Positions 7,542 through 15,619 are shown, counted from the stretch's first letter. The stretch is 34,647 bases of DNA from Clostridia bacterium (GCA_017380575.1 JAFODS010000001.1:96713-131359), one strand, 5' to 3'. Numbers and translations are program-made. The notes: a model not told the origin generated them from the sequence alone.

Positions 7542-8243
7542 ATGAAACACGGTAAGAAATATTTAGAGAGTGCAAAACTCGTTGACAGAGCAGCACTCTA
7601 TGAGCCGATGGAAGCTCTTGATCTTGCAGTCAAGACTTCATCAGCTAAATTTGATGAAACAGTAGAAGTACATGTTCGTCTTGGTGTTGACTCACGTCAC
7701 GCTGACCAGCAGGTTAGAGGCGCTGTTGTACTTCCCAACGGTACAGGTAAGAAAGTACGTGTTGCAGTTTTTGCTAAGGGCGAAGCTGCAGACGCAGCTG
7801 CAGCAGCAGGTGCTGAAATCGTAGGTGCAGAAGACCTCGTTGCTAAGATTCAGGGCGAAGGCTTCCTTGATTTCGACGTTGCAATCGCAGCTCCGAACAT
7901 GATGGGTCTTGTTGGTCGTCTCGGTAAGGTTCTTGGTCCCCGTGGTCTTATGCCGTCACCGAAGGCTGGTACAGTTACTCCTGACGTAGCTAAGGCTGTT
8001 GAAGAAGCTAAGGCTGGTAAGATTGAGTACCGTCTTGACAAGACAAACATCATCCACTGCCCGATCGGTAAGGTTTCTTTCGGTGCTGAAAAGCTCGGCG
8101 AGAACTATAAGGTTCTTCTTGGCGCAATCGAAAAGGCTAAGCCGGCAGCAGCAAAGGGTCAGTACATCAAGTCTTGCGTTGTTGCTTCAACAATGGGCCC
8201 CGGCGTACGTATCAACCCCGCTAAGGCTGTTATCACAGACTAA
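7542..8243 (+). CDS. rplA: 50S ribosomal protein L1
   Basis: Forms the mobile L1 stalk and in many bacteria represses its own operon by binding an mRNA mimic of its 23S site. It has 233 residues, the full family length. It contains [24 protein letters not shown] and the signature [24 protein letters not shown] lies upstream of the ATG. It is the last gene before the rplJ promoter; I see no terminator between them, so some read-through into the L10 leader is likely. Confidence 0.98.
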   Translation: MKHGKKYLESAKLVDRAALYEPMEALDLAVKTSSAKFDETVEVHVRLGVDSRHADQQVRGAVVLPNGTGKKVRVAVFAKGEAADAAAAAGAEIVGAEDLVAKIQGEGFLDFDVAIAAPNMMGLVGRLGKVLGPRGLMPSPKAGTVTPDVAKAVEEAKAGKIEYRLDKTNIIHCPIGKVSFGAEKLGENYKVLLGAIEKAKPAAAKGQYIKSCVVASTMGPGVRINPAKAVITD

Positions 8244-8261
8244 TTTATTTTTCGTTAATAC

Positions 8262-8290
8262 TTGACACGGTGCAAATCGTGTGGTATTAT
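8262..8290 (+). promoter_or_regulatory. Promoter of rplJ-rplL
   Basis: TTGACA, a 17-base spacer and TATTAT directly precede the L10 leader. Confidence 0.8.
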
Positions 8291-8295
8291 ATCTA

Positions 8296-8440
8296 AGCTG
8301 TTCTTTATTCAAAGACAGCAGGTGCTTTATGCGTAACGGTTTTTAACCACCTGCCGAGGATAGGAACATACAGGATTCAGACGAAAGTCTGCCAATCTAT
8401 ATTTGTATGTTTGTTCCCTGTCCACGGTTTGTGGGCAGGG
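8296..8440 (+). promoter_or_regulatory. Ribosomal protein L10 leader RNA
   Basis: Matches the layout of the Firmicute L10 leader (Rfam L10_leader). A stem GCAGGTG/CACCTGC is followed by a long stem GGAACATACA...TGTATGTTTGTTCC that encloses a small CAGAC-GAAA-GTCTG hairpin, then a terminator hairpin. The L10(L12)4 complex is known to bind such leaders and promote termination, balancing stalk protein synthesis. Confidence 0.85.
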
Positions 8441-8448
8441 ATTATTTT
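8416..8448 (+). terminator. Attenuator terminator in the L10 leader
   Basis: CCCTGTCCAC pairs with GTGGGCAGGG (one T-G pair) and is followed by ATTATTTT. It is placed 40 bases before the rplJ start, so it acts as a conditional terminator. Its 5' arm overlaps the end of the upstream long stem (TTCC/CCC), which gives the switch. Confidence 0.8.
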
Positions 8449-8487
8449 CGTTATAGCACCATATCCCATTTTTGAGAGGTGAAAAAA

Positions 8488-8997
8488 ATGCCAAGTGCAA
8501 GCGTATTGGAACAGAAGAAGCAGATAGTTGCAGAGGTTGCTGACAGAATCAGCAATTCATGCGCAGGTGTAATCGTAGATTACAAGGGTATCTCTGTTGC
8601 TGATGATACAGCTCTTCGTAGAGAGCTTCGTGAAGCAGGCGTTGAGTACACTGTTGTTAAGAACACACTTATCAAGCTCGCAATCAAGGGCACAGCTCTT
8701 GAATCAATGAGCGATGTTCTCGACGGTACTTCAGCTATCGCAACATGTAAGGATGACTACGTAGCAGCAGCTCGTATCCTCAACAAGTATGCAGAGGATC
8801 ACGAAAACTTCAACCTCAAGACAGGTTACATTGACGGTGAAGTTATCAGCATGGAAAAGCTCATGGAACTCGCAACACTTCCGTCAAGAGAGACATTGCT
8901 CTCTATGGTTGCAAATGTATTCAGCGCACCTATCGCTGGATTTGCAAGAGCTGTACAGGCTATTGCCGATAAGGCAGAGGCTCCCGCTGAGGCTTAA
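8488..8997 (+). CDS. rplJ: 50S ribosomal protein L10
   Basis: Stalk scaffold protein that anchors L7/L12 dimers. It has 169 residues. The RNA-binding N-terminal domain includes AGVIVDYKGISV and YTVVKNTLIKLAI; the C-terminal helix that carries L12 ends in Ala-rich ADKAEAPAEA. The ATG at 8488 is preferred over the GTG at 8479, which overlaps the GAGAGGTG ribosome site. It is controlled by the L10 leader and followed by rplL 54 bases downstream. Confidence 0.97.
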   Translation: MPSASVLEQKKQIVAEVADRISNSCAGVIVDYKGISVADDTALRRELREAGVEYTVVKNTLIKLAIKGTALESMSDVLDGTSAIATCKDDYVAAARILNKYAEDHENFNLKTGYIDGEVISMEKLMELATLPSRETLLSMVANVFSAPIAGFARAVQAIADKAEAPAEA

Positions 8998-9051
8998 TTC
9001 AGCAAACTTAATTTAAAAATTATTTACAAAATTTTATGGAGGTAAATCACC

Positions 9052-9423
9052 ATGGCATCAGAGAAAATTATGGCAATTGTTGAAGAGTTGAAGACTCTTT
9101 CAGTTCTTGAGCTTTCAGAGCTCGTACACGCAGTAGAGGATGAATTCGGCGTATCAGCTGCAGCAGCAGTTGTAGCAGGTCCGGCAGCAGCAGGCCCGGC
9201 AGCAGAAGAGAAGACAGAGTTCGACGTAATTCTTGCAGGCGCTGGCGACCAGAAGATTAAGGTTGTTAAGGCTGTTAAGGATATCACAGGTCTTGGTCTT
9301 GCAGAAGCTAAGGCTCTTGTTGATGGCGCTCCGAAGGCTGTTAAGGAAGGCGTTTCTAAGGACGAGGCTGAGGAAATCAAGGCTAAGCTCGAAGAAGTTG
9401 GCGCACAGATCGAGATTAAGTAA
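9052..9423 (+). CDS. rplL: 50S ribosomal protein L7/L12
   Basis: Multicopy stalk protein that recruits translational GTPases. It has 123 residues. The N-terminal dimerisation domain (about 1-35) leads into an Ala/Gly/Pro hinge (about 40-52). The C-terminal factor-binding domain is recognisable from [29 protein letters not shown] precedes the ATG and a strong terminator closes the operon. Confidence 0.98.
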   Translation: MASEKIMAIVEELKTLSVLELSELVHAVEDEFGVSAAAAVVAGPAAAGPAAEEKTEFDVILAGAGDQKIKVVKAVKDITGLGLAEAKALVDGAPKAVKEGVSKDEAEEIKAKLEEVGAQIEIK

Positions 9424-9444
9424 TCTCTCTCAAATGGAATTTTT

Positions 9445-9478
9445 AAAGACCGTTGGTTTTCCAACGGTCTTTTCTTTT
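9445..9478 (+). terminator. Terminator after rplL
   Basis: AAAGACCGTTGG-TTTT-CCAACGGTCTTT, a perfect 12-bp stem, followed by TCTTTT. It lies between convergent rplL and trmO; the minus-strand side has only a weak T tract. Confidence 0.85.
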
Positions 9479-9480
9479 GC

Positions 9481-10146
9481 TTATTCAATTTTACAGACGT
9501 GCAAAAAGCTTCCGCTGACGGTGAATTTAACTTCAATTCCCGCAAAGCCGAAGCCGTAAACCCGGTTTTCGTCGTTGTGGTATGCAGGGCGAGGGTCAAG
9601 TGCAAGCACTTTCTTAAGAGCTGTAAGCTTGTCTGCAGGAATTAAAGATAATAATTCTTCAGGGATATGAACATTCAGCTGAGGACTGCTTGAATCTTTG
9701 GAAAAACCGCCTGTTGCATCCGGGTGACAATCCGCATACGGAATATACGGCTTGATATCAACGATTTCGGTTTTGTCCATAAGGTCTGCACCTGAAACGT
9801 GAAGTACAGCACCCGTTGCTTCGTTAAACTCGATTTTTTTAAGTCTGACACAGGAAAGACCGATTGAATTCGGACGGAAGGGCGAACGTGTTGCGAAAAC
9901 TCCCATTCTTGTGTTTCCGCCAAGCTTCGGCGGACGCACTGTGGGCGACCAGGATTCTCCTTCACCTGTTGAAAACTTCCATAACAGCCATATGTGCGAA
10001 AAATCCTCAAGTCCGCGGATTGCATCAGCGTTTCTGTATTCAGGTTCAAATACGACAGTTCCCTTCAGTTCGTCAACGAGTCCGCTCTGACGCGGTATTC
10101 CGAATTTCGTAGGGAAGTCAGTTCTTATTTTTGCAATAGTTTTCAT
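9481..10146 (-). CDS. trmO: tRNA (N6-threonylcarbamoyladenosine37-N6)-methyltransferase TrmO/TsaA family
   Basis: Member of the TsaA/UPF0066 SAM-dependent methyltransferases that methylate t6A37 in certain threonine tRNAs. It has 221 residues. The N-terminal beta-barrel domain carries DFSHIWLLWKF and the hallmark ATRSPFRPNSIGLS, then DLMDKTEIVDIKPYIPYAD. The C-terminal ~65 residues form the small extension seen in the longer TrmO proteins. The ribosome site is modest (GGGTGA). It is downstream of the lipoprotein gene, from which it is separated by a hairpin. Confidence 0.88.
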   Translation of the reverse strand: MKTIAKIRTDFPTKFGIPRQSGLVDELKGTVVFEPEYRNADAIRGLEDFSHIWLLWKFSTGEGESWSPTVRPPKLGGNTRMGVFATRSPFRPNSIGLSCVRLKKIEFNEATGAVLHVSGADLMDKTEIVDIKPYIPYADCHPDATGGFSKDSSSPQLNVHIPEELLSLIPADKLTALKKVLALDPRPAYHNDENRVYGFGFAGIEVKFTVSGSFLHVCKIE

Positions 10147-10163
10147 ATTGTCACCCTAAATCA

Positions 10164-10188
10164 AATCGCCCGATAAAATCGAGCGATT
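10164..10188 (-). terminator. Hairpin after the lipoprotein gene (weak terminator)
   Basis: AATCGC/GCGATT stem with inner CGAT/ATCG pairing, followed on the minus strand by TGATTT. The T tract is poor, so read-through into trmO is plausible. Confidence 0.4.
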
Positions 10189-10195
10189 CTTTCAT

Positions 10196-10654
10196 TTATT
10201 CAGTATAAGCGAAAAGTGTGTATCCTTCTTCATCAATGTAAACGGACTCTTTTGTTACGCTTTCGCGTGAAATGCTTCCGTCTTCAGCGGTTGTTTCTGT
10301 AACGTCGGAGAAAACAACCTTCCAGATACCTCTTGTTCTGTCGAAGTATGCTGTTACGGTGTTGAATTCAACAGTAACCTCCTGAAGAGCGATGTCAAAT
10401 GCACCTGTCTTGGACATAATCTGACCTTTTGCACTTTCGGCAGGAACCTTGAAGCCGTCCTTACGGAGAGTTTCTTTTTTTTCAAGCTCATCTTCTTCAA
10501 ACTTGAATTGAAAATTCTTGACTTCGTTAGTGATTGTGTATCCGTTCTGCTCGTCAACTGTTGTCTGTTTGCCGAGGTCGCCGTCCTTATGACCGCAAGC
10601 GAAGAAAGTGAAGCAAACCGCAACAAGAATCAGAATTGAAATTATTTTTTTCAT
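10196..10654 (-). CDS. Small predicted lipoprotein of unknown function
   Basis: A 152-residue protein. Residues 1-20 form a lipoprotein signal: basic MKK, a hydrophobic core, and Cys20 after Phe-Phe-Ala. The mature part is charged, mostly beta-like, without a motif I recognise. The start at 10654 has AGAGG upstream and lies 4 bases after the rfbB stop, so it is almost certainly co-transcribed with rfbB. The frame stays open for 104 further codons upstream inside rfbB, which is a shadow. Confidence 0.75.
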   Translation of the reverse strand: MKKIISILILVAVCFTFFACGHKDGDLGKQTTVDEQNGYTITNEVKNFQFKFEEDELEKKETLRKDGFKVPAESAKGQIMSKTGAFDIALQEVTVEFNTVTAYFDRTRGIWKVVFSDVTETTAEDGSISRESVTKESVYIDEEGYTLFAYTE

Positions 10655-10658
10655 AAAA

Positions 10659-11663
10659 TCAACCTCTGTAGTTAATGTATTCACCGCTGAGGATTTTCTC
10701 CCACCATTCGCGGTTGTTGAGATACCATTCGATAGTTTTCTGAATACCCTCGTTGAAGAGTGTTTCAGGCTCCCAACCGAGCTCAGCGTGGATTTTTGCA
10801 GGGTCAATAGCATAACGCATATCGTGACCCGGACGGTCCTTAACAAATGTGATAAGGCTTTCGTCCTTGCCGACTGCCTTGAGAATTGTCTTAACAACGT
10901 CGATGTTAGCCTTTTCGTTGTGTCCGCCGATGTTATAAACCTCACCGATTTTACCGTTTTCAACAATCATGTCGATTGCCTTACAGTGGTCGTCAACATA
11001 AAGCCAGTCACGGACGTTAAGACCTTCACCGTAAACGGGAAGCTTCTCGTCTGCGAGTGCCTTTGCAATCATAACGGGGATAAGCTTTTCAGGGAACTGA
11101 TACGGACCGTAGTTGTTTGAACAACGTGAAATTGTTACGGGTGTGCCGAATGTACGGTGATATGCCATAACAAGAAGGTCTGCAGAAGCCTTACTTGCAG
11201 AGTAAGGTGACGATGTATGAATCGGTGTATCCTCGGTAAAGAAGAGGTCGGGACGGTCAAGGGGAAGGTCGCCGTAAACCTCGTCTGTTGAAACCTGATG
11301 ATAGCGGGGGATACCGAACTTGTTACAAGCGTCAAGAAGCACCTGGGTGCCGAGAATGTTTGTTTTAAGGAAAACCTCGGGGTTTTCAATTGAACGGTCA
11401 ACGTGGCTTTCTGCCGCAAAGTTGATAATTACATCAAAATTTTCTTCCTCGCAGAGGGCGAAAACAAGCTTACGGTCGCAGATATCGCCAAGCACAAAGC
11501 GGAAATTGTCACCTCTTGCATCGTCAAGAGTGTAGAGATTTCCAGCATAAGTAAGAGCATCAAGGCACACAAGACGGTAGTCAGGATGCTTGCGCTGCAT
11601 ATAATAAATGAAATTACTTCCGATAAAACCGGCACCACCGGTCACGAGAATATTTTTAGCCAT
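10659..11663 (-). CDS. rfbB: dTDP-glucose 4,6-dehydratase
   Basis: NAD-dependent short-chain dehydratase that converts dTDP-glucose to dTDP-4-keto-6-deoxyglucose, the second step to dTDP-rhamnose. It has 334 residues. The NAD motif is TGGAGFIGS (8-16). The catalytic triad region shows Thr126-Asp127-Glu128 and the YxxxK pair Tyr154/Lys158. The C-terminus ends in the usual WYLNNREWWEKILSGEY. The start at 11663 has GGAG upstream. The other dTDP-rhamnose genes (rfbA, rfbC, rfbD) are not in this window. Confidence 0.96.
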   Translation of the reverse strand: MAKNILVTGGAGFIGSNFIYYMQRKHPDYRLVCLDALTYAGNLYTLDDARGDNFRFVLGDICDRKLVFALCEEENFDVIINFAAESHVDRSIENPEVFLKTNILGTQVLLDACNKFGIPRYHQVSTDEVYGDLPLDRPDLFFTEDTPIHTSSPYSASKASADLLVMAYHRTFGTPVTISRCSNNYGPYQFPEKLIPVMIAKALADEKLPVYGEGLNVRDWLYVDDHCKAIDMIVENGKIGEVYNIGGHNEKANIDVVKTILKAVGKDESLITFVKDRPGHDMRYAIDPAKIHAELGWEPETLFNEGIQKTIEWYLNNREWWEKILSGEYINYRG

Positions 11664-11693
11664 ACACAAATCTCCTTAAAAGATTATATCTGC

Positions 11694-11722
11694 ATTATAC
11701 ACCATATTTATGAAAAATAAAA
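11694..11722 (-). promoter_or_regulatory. Candidate rfbB promoter
   Basis: A good minus-strand -10, TATAAT, with a poor -35 (TTTTAT) 17 bases away, about 30 bases upstream of rfbB. Confidence 0.35.
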
Positions 11723-11741
11723 GAGTTATTTGTGAATAAAT

Positions 11742-11767
11742 GAAAGCAGAGATTTCTCCCTGCTTTC
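11742..11767 (-). terminator. Terminator after the 11770 gene
   Basis: GAAAGCAG pairs with CTGCTTTC around a 10-base loop, followed on the minus strand by ATTTATTC. It starts 3 bases past the stop. Confidence 0.6.
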
Positions 11768-11769
11768 GT

Positions 11770-12498
11770 TTAGCTGTATTCATTGAAGATTTGTTTGAGA
11801 AGACGTTGTTGTTCTTCGCTCGTCGTTAAAATTTCTTCCATATCTGTGTTGTCGGCTGTGATTATTTCCCTATCGAAGTTTTCCAAAAACTCCAGAATTC
11901 TTTTGTGATCCCGACCAAAACCCTCAGAAAGGAAGGTGTGAGTTTCGCCACCGTCAGAGACGTCAACGTAAACGTGGTGCAGACCTCCATAGCGAAGGGA
12001 TTCTTCAACAACATAAACCCTGACGCGGTCAGCAGAATCATAAGTAAAAAGCGTCACATCTTTTTTGATCAAAAAGCTTTCTGTAATGCTCGTGTCATCT
12101 GCGACAACTCTGCAATGTAAAATGCAGATAAAACTTACAAGTATGCAAAAAGAAGTTACAAAAATACAGATAATTCGAATCAGATTTTTGTGATTTTTCT
12201 GAGAAATAAAATCAATAAAGGATGAAGCGCTTTTACCTGCACTTTCGAACAGCTGAACCGAGAAAAGAAAGTTAAGTAGAAAAAAGATACAAAACAGAAC
12301 GAACGGTGCAGAAAGGTCGAAATAGATGTACAAGTATTCTGTTTTATAAAAAGAAGTAACAAGAAGGGCTGCTAAACTGTCATAAAATATGAAAAAAGTT
12401 AAATTCAGAGCAATGAAAAAGCCTAATAAGAAACGATATTTCCTTGAACGCCGCTTTTCTTCAGAAGTTAAAACTTTTGTTGTTTTTTTCTTACTCAT
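11770..12498 (-). CDS. Predicted membrane protein of unknown function
   Basis: 242 residues, not recognised. A basic N-terminus (about 1-22) is followed by three hydrophobic segments at about 23-46, 64-87 and 105-128. The C-terminal ~110 residues are a soluble, mixed charged domain that probably faces outside, given the single odd number of spans. The start at 12498 follows AGGG; its ribosome site lies inside the end of the upstream symporter gene region, 18 bases after that stop. It is co-directional with the AGCS symporter and likely co-transcribed. Confidence 0.7.
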   Translation of the reverse strand: MSKKKTTKVLTSEEKRRSRKYRFLLGFFIALNLTFFIFYDSLAALLVTSFYKTEYLYIYFDLSAPFVLFCIFFLLNFLFSVQLFESAGKSASSFIDFISQKNHKNLIRIICIFVTSFCILVSFICILHCRVVADDTSITESFLIKKDVTLFTYDSADRVRVYVVEESLRYGGLHHVYVDVSDGGETHTFLSEGFGRDHKRILEFLENFDREIITADNTDMEEILTTSEEQQRLLKQIFNEYS

Positions 12499-12515
12499 AG
12501 TAATCCCTTCGAATT

Positions 12516-13958
12516 TTATTTCCAATAATCAACCTCGTGTGGGAGATCGATATTTTTTGCTTTAAATACAGGGTCTTTTCCTGCTTTTTTCTGCAACTCG
12601 TAATCCTTAAGTGTGCGGATTGCATATTTGCCGAGGATTATGATAACAGGAATGTTGATGATTGTCATTGCACCCATAAGCACGTCCGAAACGTTCCAGA
12701 GAAGACCTGCGTTAAGTCCTGCACCGATAAAGATGAGGAGCGAAGCGACGATTCTGTAAAATGTTGTGAATTTCTTGCCGGGAATTTTGCCGTTGATGAA
12801 GGCAATGCCCTGGTCAACATAGTAAAGGTTGCCGAGAAGGGTAGTGAACGCGAAAAGAATCATTGCAACCGTTATAAAAATCGGACCTGCTTTGCCGAGT
12901 GTTGTGCTGAGTGCCGCTTGCACAAACGGTGCACCCGAAATTTCTGCTGTAGGCTCAACGCCTGAACACATACAAAGGAAAGCTGTTGCGGAACAAACAA
13001 GAATTGTGTCAATGAAAACGGAAAGCACCTGAACAAGACCCTGTTTTGCAGGATGGCTTACGTCTGCAGATGCCGAAGCATTGGGGGCGGAGCCTACACC
13101 TGCTTCGTTACTGAAAAGACCGCGCTTGATGCCGAACATTACACATGAACCCGTGAAGCCTCCGAAGATTGAATTGAAATCAAAAGCTTCTGTGAATATA
13201 CGCGAGAAAACTGACGGAAGCATCTTGAAATTAATTGCTGTAACAGCCAGAGCTACAAGAATGTATGCAACACCCATAATCGGCACAAGGAAGCTTGTGA
13301 TTTTAACAATTCGCTTACCGCCGCCGAAAAGGCAGACCGCAACAAGCCCTGCAACAACAGCACCGATAATCCAAGGAGTTGTCGATGCATCATAGAAGCT
13401 GTATGCAGAGAAAGTTGATTGCAGATTGTACGACGCGAGCATATTGAAGCCGACACCGTAAGTGGCAATGAGTAGAACGGAAAAGATTATTGCAAGCGGA
13501 CGGTTTTTAAGTGCACTCTGAATGTAATATGCAGGGCCGCCGTAACAGCCGTCGGGTCCTTTCTTTTTGTAAATCTGTGCGAGTGTGCTTTCAACAAAAG
13601 CGGAAGCACTTCCGATGATTGCGATAACCCACATCCAGAAAACCGAACCGAAACCGCCAAGGCAGATTGCGGTTGAAACACCGATAATGTTGCCCGTGCC
13701 GACACGCGAAGCGGTTGAAACCATCAACGCCTGGAAAGAAGAAACATTCTTTCCGTCAGATGGCTTTTCCATAACGGAACGGATCTGTTCGCCGAAAAGA
13801 CGGAACGGAGCAAAACGCGTTCTTACCGTGAAGTAAAGTCCTGCAAGAACGAGAAGGATGATAAGTATGTAAGTGTAAAGTGCGTCGTTGGTAAAGTCAA
13901 CAGCAGCTGAAAAACCTTCCAACACCGCAGATAAACTTGCTTTGATATTTTCTGTCAT
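12516..13958 (-). CDS. Sodium/alanine-type AGCS symporter
   Basis: 480-residue multi-spanning transporter of the alanine/glycine:cation symporter family, which imports small neutral amino acids with Na+ or H+. Family hallmarks include SSFQALMVSTASRVGTGNI near residues 73-91 and the central GIKRGLFSNEAGVGSAPNA. About eleven hydrophobic spans are visible along the chain. The start has AGGAGAGG upstream. Substrate specificity (alanine, glycine or glutamine) cannot be told from the sequence. Confidence 0.93.
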   Translation of the reverse strand: MTENIKASLSAVLEGFSAAVDFTNDALYTYILIILLVLAGLYFTVRTRFAPFRLFGEQIRSVMEKPSDGKNVSSFQALMVSTASRVGTGNIIGVSTAICLGGFGSVFWMWVIAIIGSASAFVESTLAQIYKKKGPDGCYGGPAYYIQSALKNRPLAIIFSVLLIATYGVGFNMLASYNLQSTFSAYSFYDASTTPWIIGAVVAGLVAVCLFGGGKRIVKITSFLVPIMGVAYILVALAVTAINFKMLPSVFSRIFTEAFDFNSIFGGFTGSCVMFGIKRGLFSNEAGVGSAPNASASADVSHPAKQGLVQVLSVFIDTILVCSATAFLCMCSGVEPTAEISGAPFVQAALSTTLGKAGPIFITVAMILFAFTTLLGNLYYVDQGIAFINGKIPGKKFTTFYRIVASLLIFIGAGLNAGLLWNVSDVLMGAMTIINIPVIIILGKYAIRTLKDYELQKKAGKDPVFKAKNIDLPHEVDYWK

Positions 13959-13988
13959 ATAATACCTCTCCTGATTTAGATTTTTGTA

Positions 13989-14032
13989 ACCCCTTTGTCA
14001 CTTTGCGAAGCCCCTTTTAGGGGAAAGTTGCC
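13989..14032 (+). repeat. Palindromic repeat, copy 1 (orientation A)
   Basis: Reads ACCCCTTTGTCA, an imperfect small hairpin, then CCCCTTTTAGGGG. It is related to the copy at 14567-14608 and is inverted relative to 14726-14767. It lies between the AGCS gene and the DUF559 gene. Confidence 0.75.
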
Positions 14033-14082
14033 AAGAGTAAGGGTTGGTTTCTTTTTTGTTGAACGTTTTTGTTTTATGCAAT

Positions 14083-14130
14083 CTTCTCTGAAAGGGAAGG
14101 TGACCGACGGGGTGGGTGTCGGGTAGCGAC
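14083..14130 (+). repeat. Palindromic repeat, copy 2 (orientation B, degenerate)
   Basis: TTCTCTGAAAGGGAAGGTGACC onward parallels the start of the 14726 copy with several substitutions, so it is the reverse orientation of copy 1. It ends next to the DUF559 stop codon. Confidence 0.5.
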
Positions 14131-14131
14131 T

Positions 14132-14530
14132 TTAATCACTGAAAGCCTGACTTTCCAAGCCTAACTTATCACATATGAATTTATCAATTTGCAGACAAAC
14201 TCCTTCGAAATTTGTTTTTATGTCGTGGTTTGAAAAACGGATAACATCAATTCCAAGGCTATTGATAAATCTTGTTCGCTCTGTATCTGCAATAAGGTTA
14301 GTTTCTTCGTAATGCTGACAGCCATCGATTTCGACAGCGATTTTTGCTTTTGATGAATAAAAATCAACAATGTAATTGCCTATAGGACGCTGTCGGTTGA
14401 ATCTTATCGGATAGTTTTTCAAGAAATGAAACCATAGTTGCTTTTCTTCCGGTGTCATTTCTTTTCTTAATGTCCGCGATTTTGCTCTTAGATTTTTATT
14501 GTACCCGGTGTACCTGAAATCTTTAGCCAC
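14132..14530 (-). CDS. DUF559 (Vsr-like PD-(D/E)XK) endonuclease-domain protein
   Basis: 132 residues from a GTG start at 14530 with GGGAG eight bases upstream. The frame stays open 37 codons further up, but that stretch is palindromic repeat and not protein. The core is the DUF559 fold: basic N-terminus (KNLRAKSRTLRKEMTPEEK), Asp56 in YIVDFY, then Glu67 and Asp69 in AVEIDGCQHYE, the expected metal-binding acidic residues of a Vsr-like nuclease. Family members are widespread and mostly of unknown role; some have been linked to repair or mobile DNA. Here the gene is enclosed by four copies of a palindromic repeat, which is the striking point. Confidence 0.85.
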   Translation of the reverse strand: MAKDFRYTGYNKNLRAKSRTLRKEMTPEEKQLWFHFLKNYPIRFNRQRPIGNYIVDFYSSKAKIAVEIDGCQHYEETNLIADTERTRFINSLGIDVIRFSNHDIKTNFEGVCLQIDKFICDKLGLESQAFSD

Positions 14531-14566
14531 TAAGAAAACTCCCTTGTTTTTAATCTTGCCTTCGGC

Positions 14567-14608
14567 ACCCCTTTGTCGCCATGCGACATTTCCCCTTTCA
14601 GGGGAAAT
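14567..14608 (+). repeat. Palindromic repeat, copy 3 (orientation A)
   Basis: ACCCCTTTGTCGCC then TTTCCCCTTTCAGGGGAAA. It is nearly an exact reverse complement of copy 4, differing only in the small inner hairpin. It lies just upstream of the DUF559 GTG start. Confidence 0.85.
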
Positions 14609-14725
14609 ACAGAAGGTCAGATTCTGCGGAACAGAAGGCAACCAATAAGTTCATTTTAGCGGAACAACAAGTTAACGGATTGTTTCTTGCAGAAGACTAA
14701 AACTTTGATGGTTCTTCTCTTTTTT

Positions 14726-14767
14726 ATTTCCCCTGAAAGGGGAAATGTCACGGAGTGACAAAGGGGT
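14726..14767 (+). repeat. Palindromic repeat, copy 4 (orientation B)
   Basis: TTTCCCCTGAAAGGGGAAA, then the hairpin TGTCAC-GGA-GTGACA, then AAGGGGT. It pairs with copy 3 over most of 42 bases across a 117-base gap. The rest of the gene-free stretch 14531-14840 shows no other structure or ORF. Confidence 0.85.
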
Positions 14768-14840
14768 TTATAAACAAAACAAATACGAGTAAATTATACA
14801 AAAAACGAGCATAAAAGTCAACGTGAAAGGGGAGGGAGAA

Positions 14841-14879
14841 AAAATAAAAACACCGCAGAATCCGAAGAAACTGCGGTGT
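14841..14879 (-). terminator. Terminator of the rpsF-ssb-rpsR operon
   Basis: ACACCGCAG/CTGCGGTGT, a perfect 9-bp stem with a 12-base loop, followed on the minus strand by TTTTATTTTTT. Confidence 0.85.
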
Positions 14880-14896
14880 GATGATTGTTAATTCAA

Positions 14897-15142
14897 TCAG
14901 TCTGCTGTGTAAGGCATAAGAGCTACGTGACGTGCACGCTTGATAGCTGTTGTAAGCTCTCTCTGATGCTTAGCGCAAGTACCTGTAACACGACGGGGAA
15001 GGATCTTGCCTCTGTCTGAAGTGTACTTGTTGAGCTTGTTGATATCCTTGTAGTCGATAGCTTCTACCTTATCAACGCAGAATGAACAAACCTTTTTACG
15101 GCCCTTTCTGTTCGGACGGCCGTTGTTCTTATCATAAGCCAT
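14897..15142 (-). CDS. rpsR: 30S ribosomal protein S18 (zinc-binding form)
   Basis: 81 residues; S18 pairs with S6 on the small-subunit platform. The zinc ligands Cys19, Cys22, Cys56 and His59 are all present (the C+ form). The core [27 protein letters not shown] matches the family. AGGAGG lies upstream. It is the last gene of the classic rpsF-ssb-rpsR operon. Confidence 0.97.
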   Translation of the reverse strand: MAYDKNNGRPNRKGRKKVCSFCVDKVEAIDYKDINKLNKYTSDRGKILPRRVTGTCAKHQRELTTAIKRARHVALMPYTAD

Positions 15143-15181
15143 TTCGAAATACCTCCTAAATTATTTAGAAAGATGATTTAC

Positions 15182-15619
15182 TCAGAACGGTAAATCATCG
15201 TCACCTGCGATCTCCTCGAAATCACTCTCGGTTGCTGTAGCAAATGACGGAGCTGCAGGCATAGCAGACGGTGCTGAATAACCTGATGTGCCTGTTTCTG
15301 CTTTTGAGCCGCAGAAGCTTGCCTGGTCAACAACAATTTCCGTTGCCTTTCTCTTGTTACCGTTTTTGTCGTCATAAGTACGGGTCTGAATTGAACCTGT
15401 AATTGCAATCATAGAACCCTTCTGGAAATATCTTGAGATAAATTCAGCGGAATTTCTCCATGCAACACAGTCGATGAAGTCAGCCTGTCTCTGCTCACCT
15501 GCACGAGCGAATGAACGCTCAACTGCGATTGTGAAAGACGTTACGGCAACACCTGTTTGGGTATTTCGCAACTCAGGAGTTGCGACAAGTCTACCCATTA
15601 AAACTACATTGTTAATCAT
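15182..15619 (-). CDS. ssb: Single-stranded DNA-binding protein
   Basis: 145 residues. The OB-fold (about 1-105) starts MINNVVLMGRL and includes FIDCVAWRNSAEFISRYFQKGS and VVDQASF. A flexible Ala/Ser/Pro linker follows. The C-terminal tip, DDDLPF, is the conserved acidic tail that recruits replication and repair partners. It lies between rpsF and rpsR as in most Firmicutes. Confidence 0.97.
   Translation of the reverse strand: MINNVVLMGRLVATPELRNTQTGVAVTSFTIAVERSFARAGEQRQADFIDCVAWRNSAEFISRYFQKGSMIAITGSIQTRTYDDKNGNKRKATEIVVDQASFCGSKAETGTSGYSAPSAMPAAPSFATATESDFEEIAGDDDLPF

Noticed and set aside
9024-9605. 193-codon minus-strand frame across rplL
   Set aside because: It is antisense to rplL and runs over its terminator; composition is Ser/Ala-rich shadow sequence.
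13989-14767. CRISPR array interpretation of the repeats
   Set aside because: Only four imperfect copies in alternating orientation with unequal gaps and a gene between them; no cas genes.
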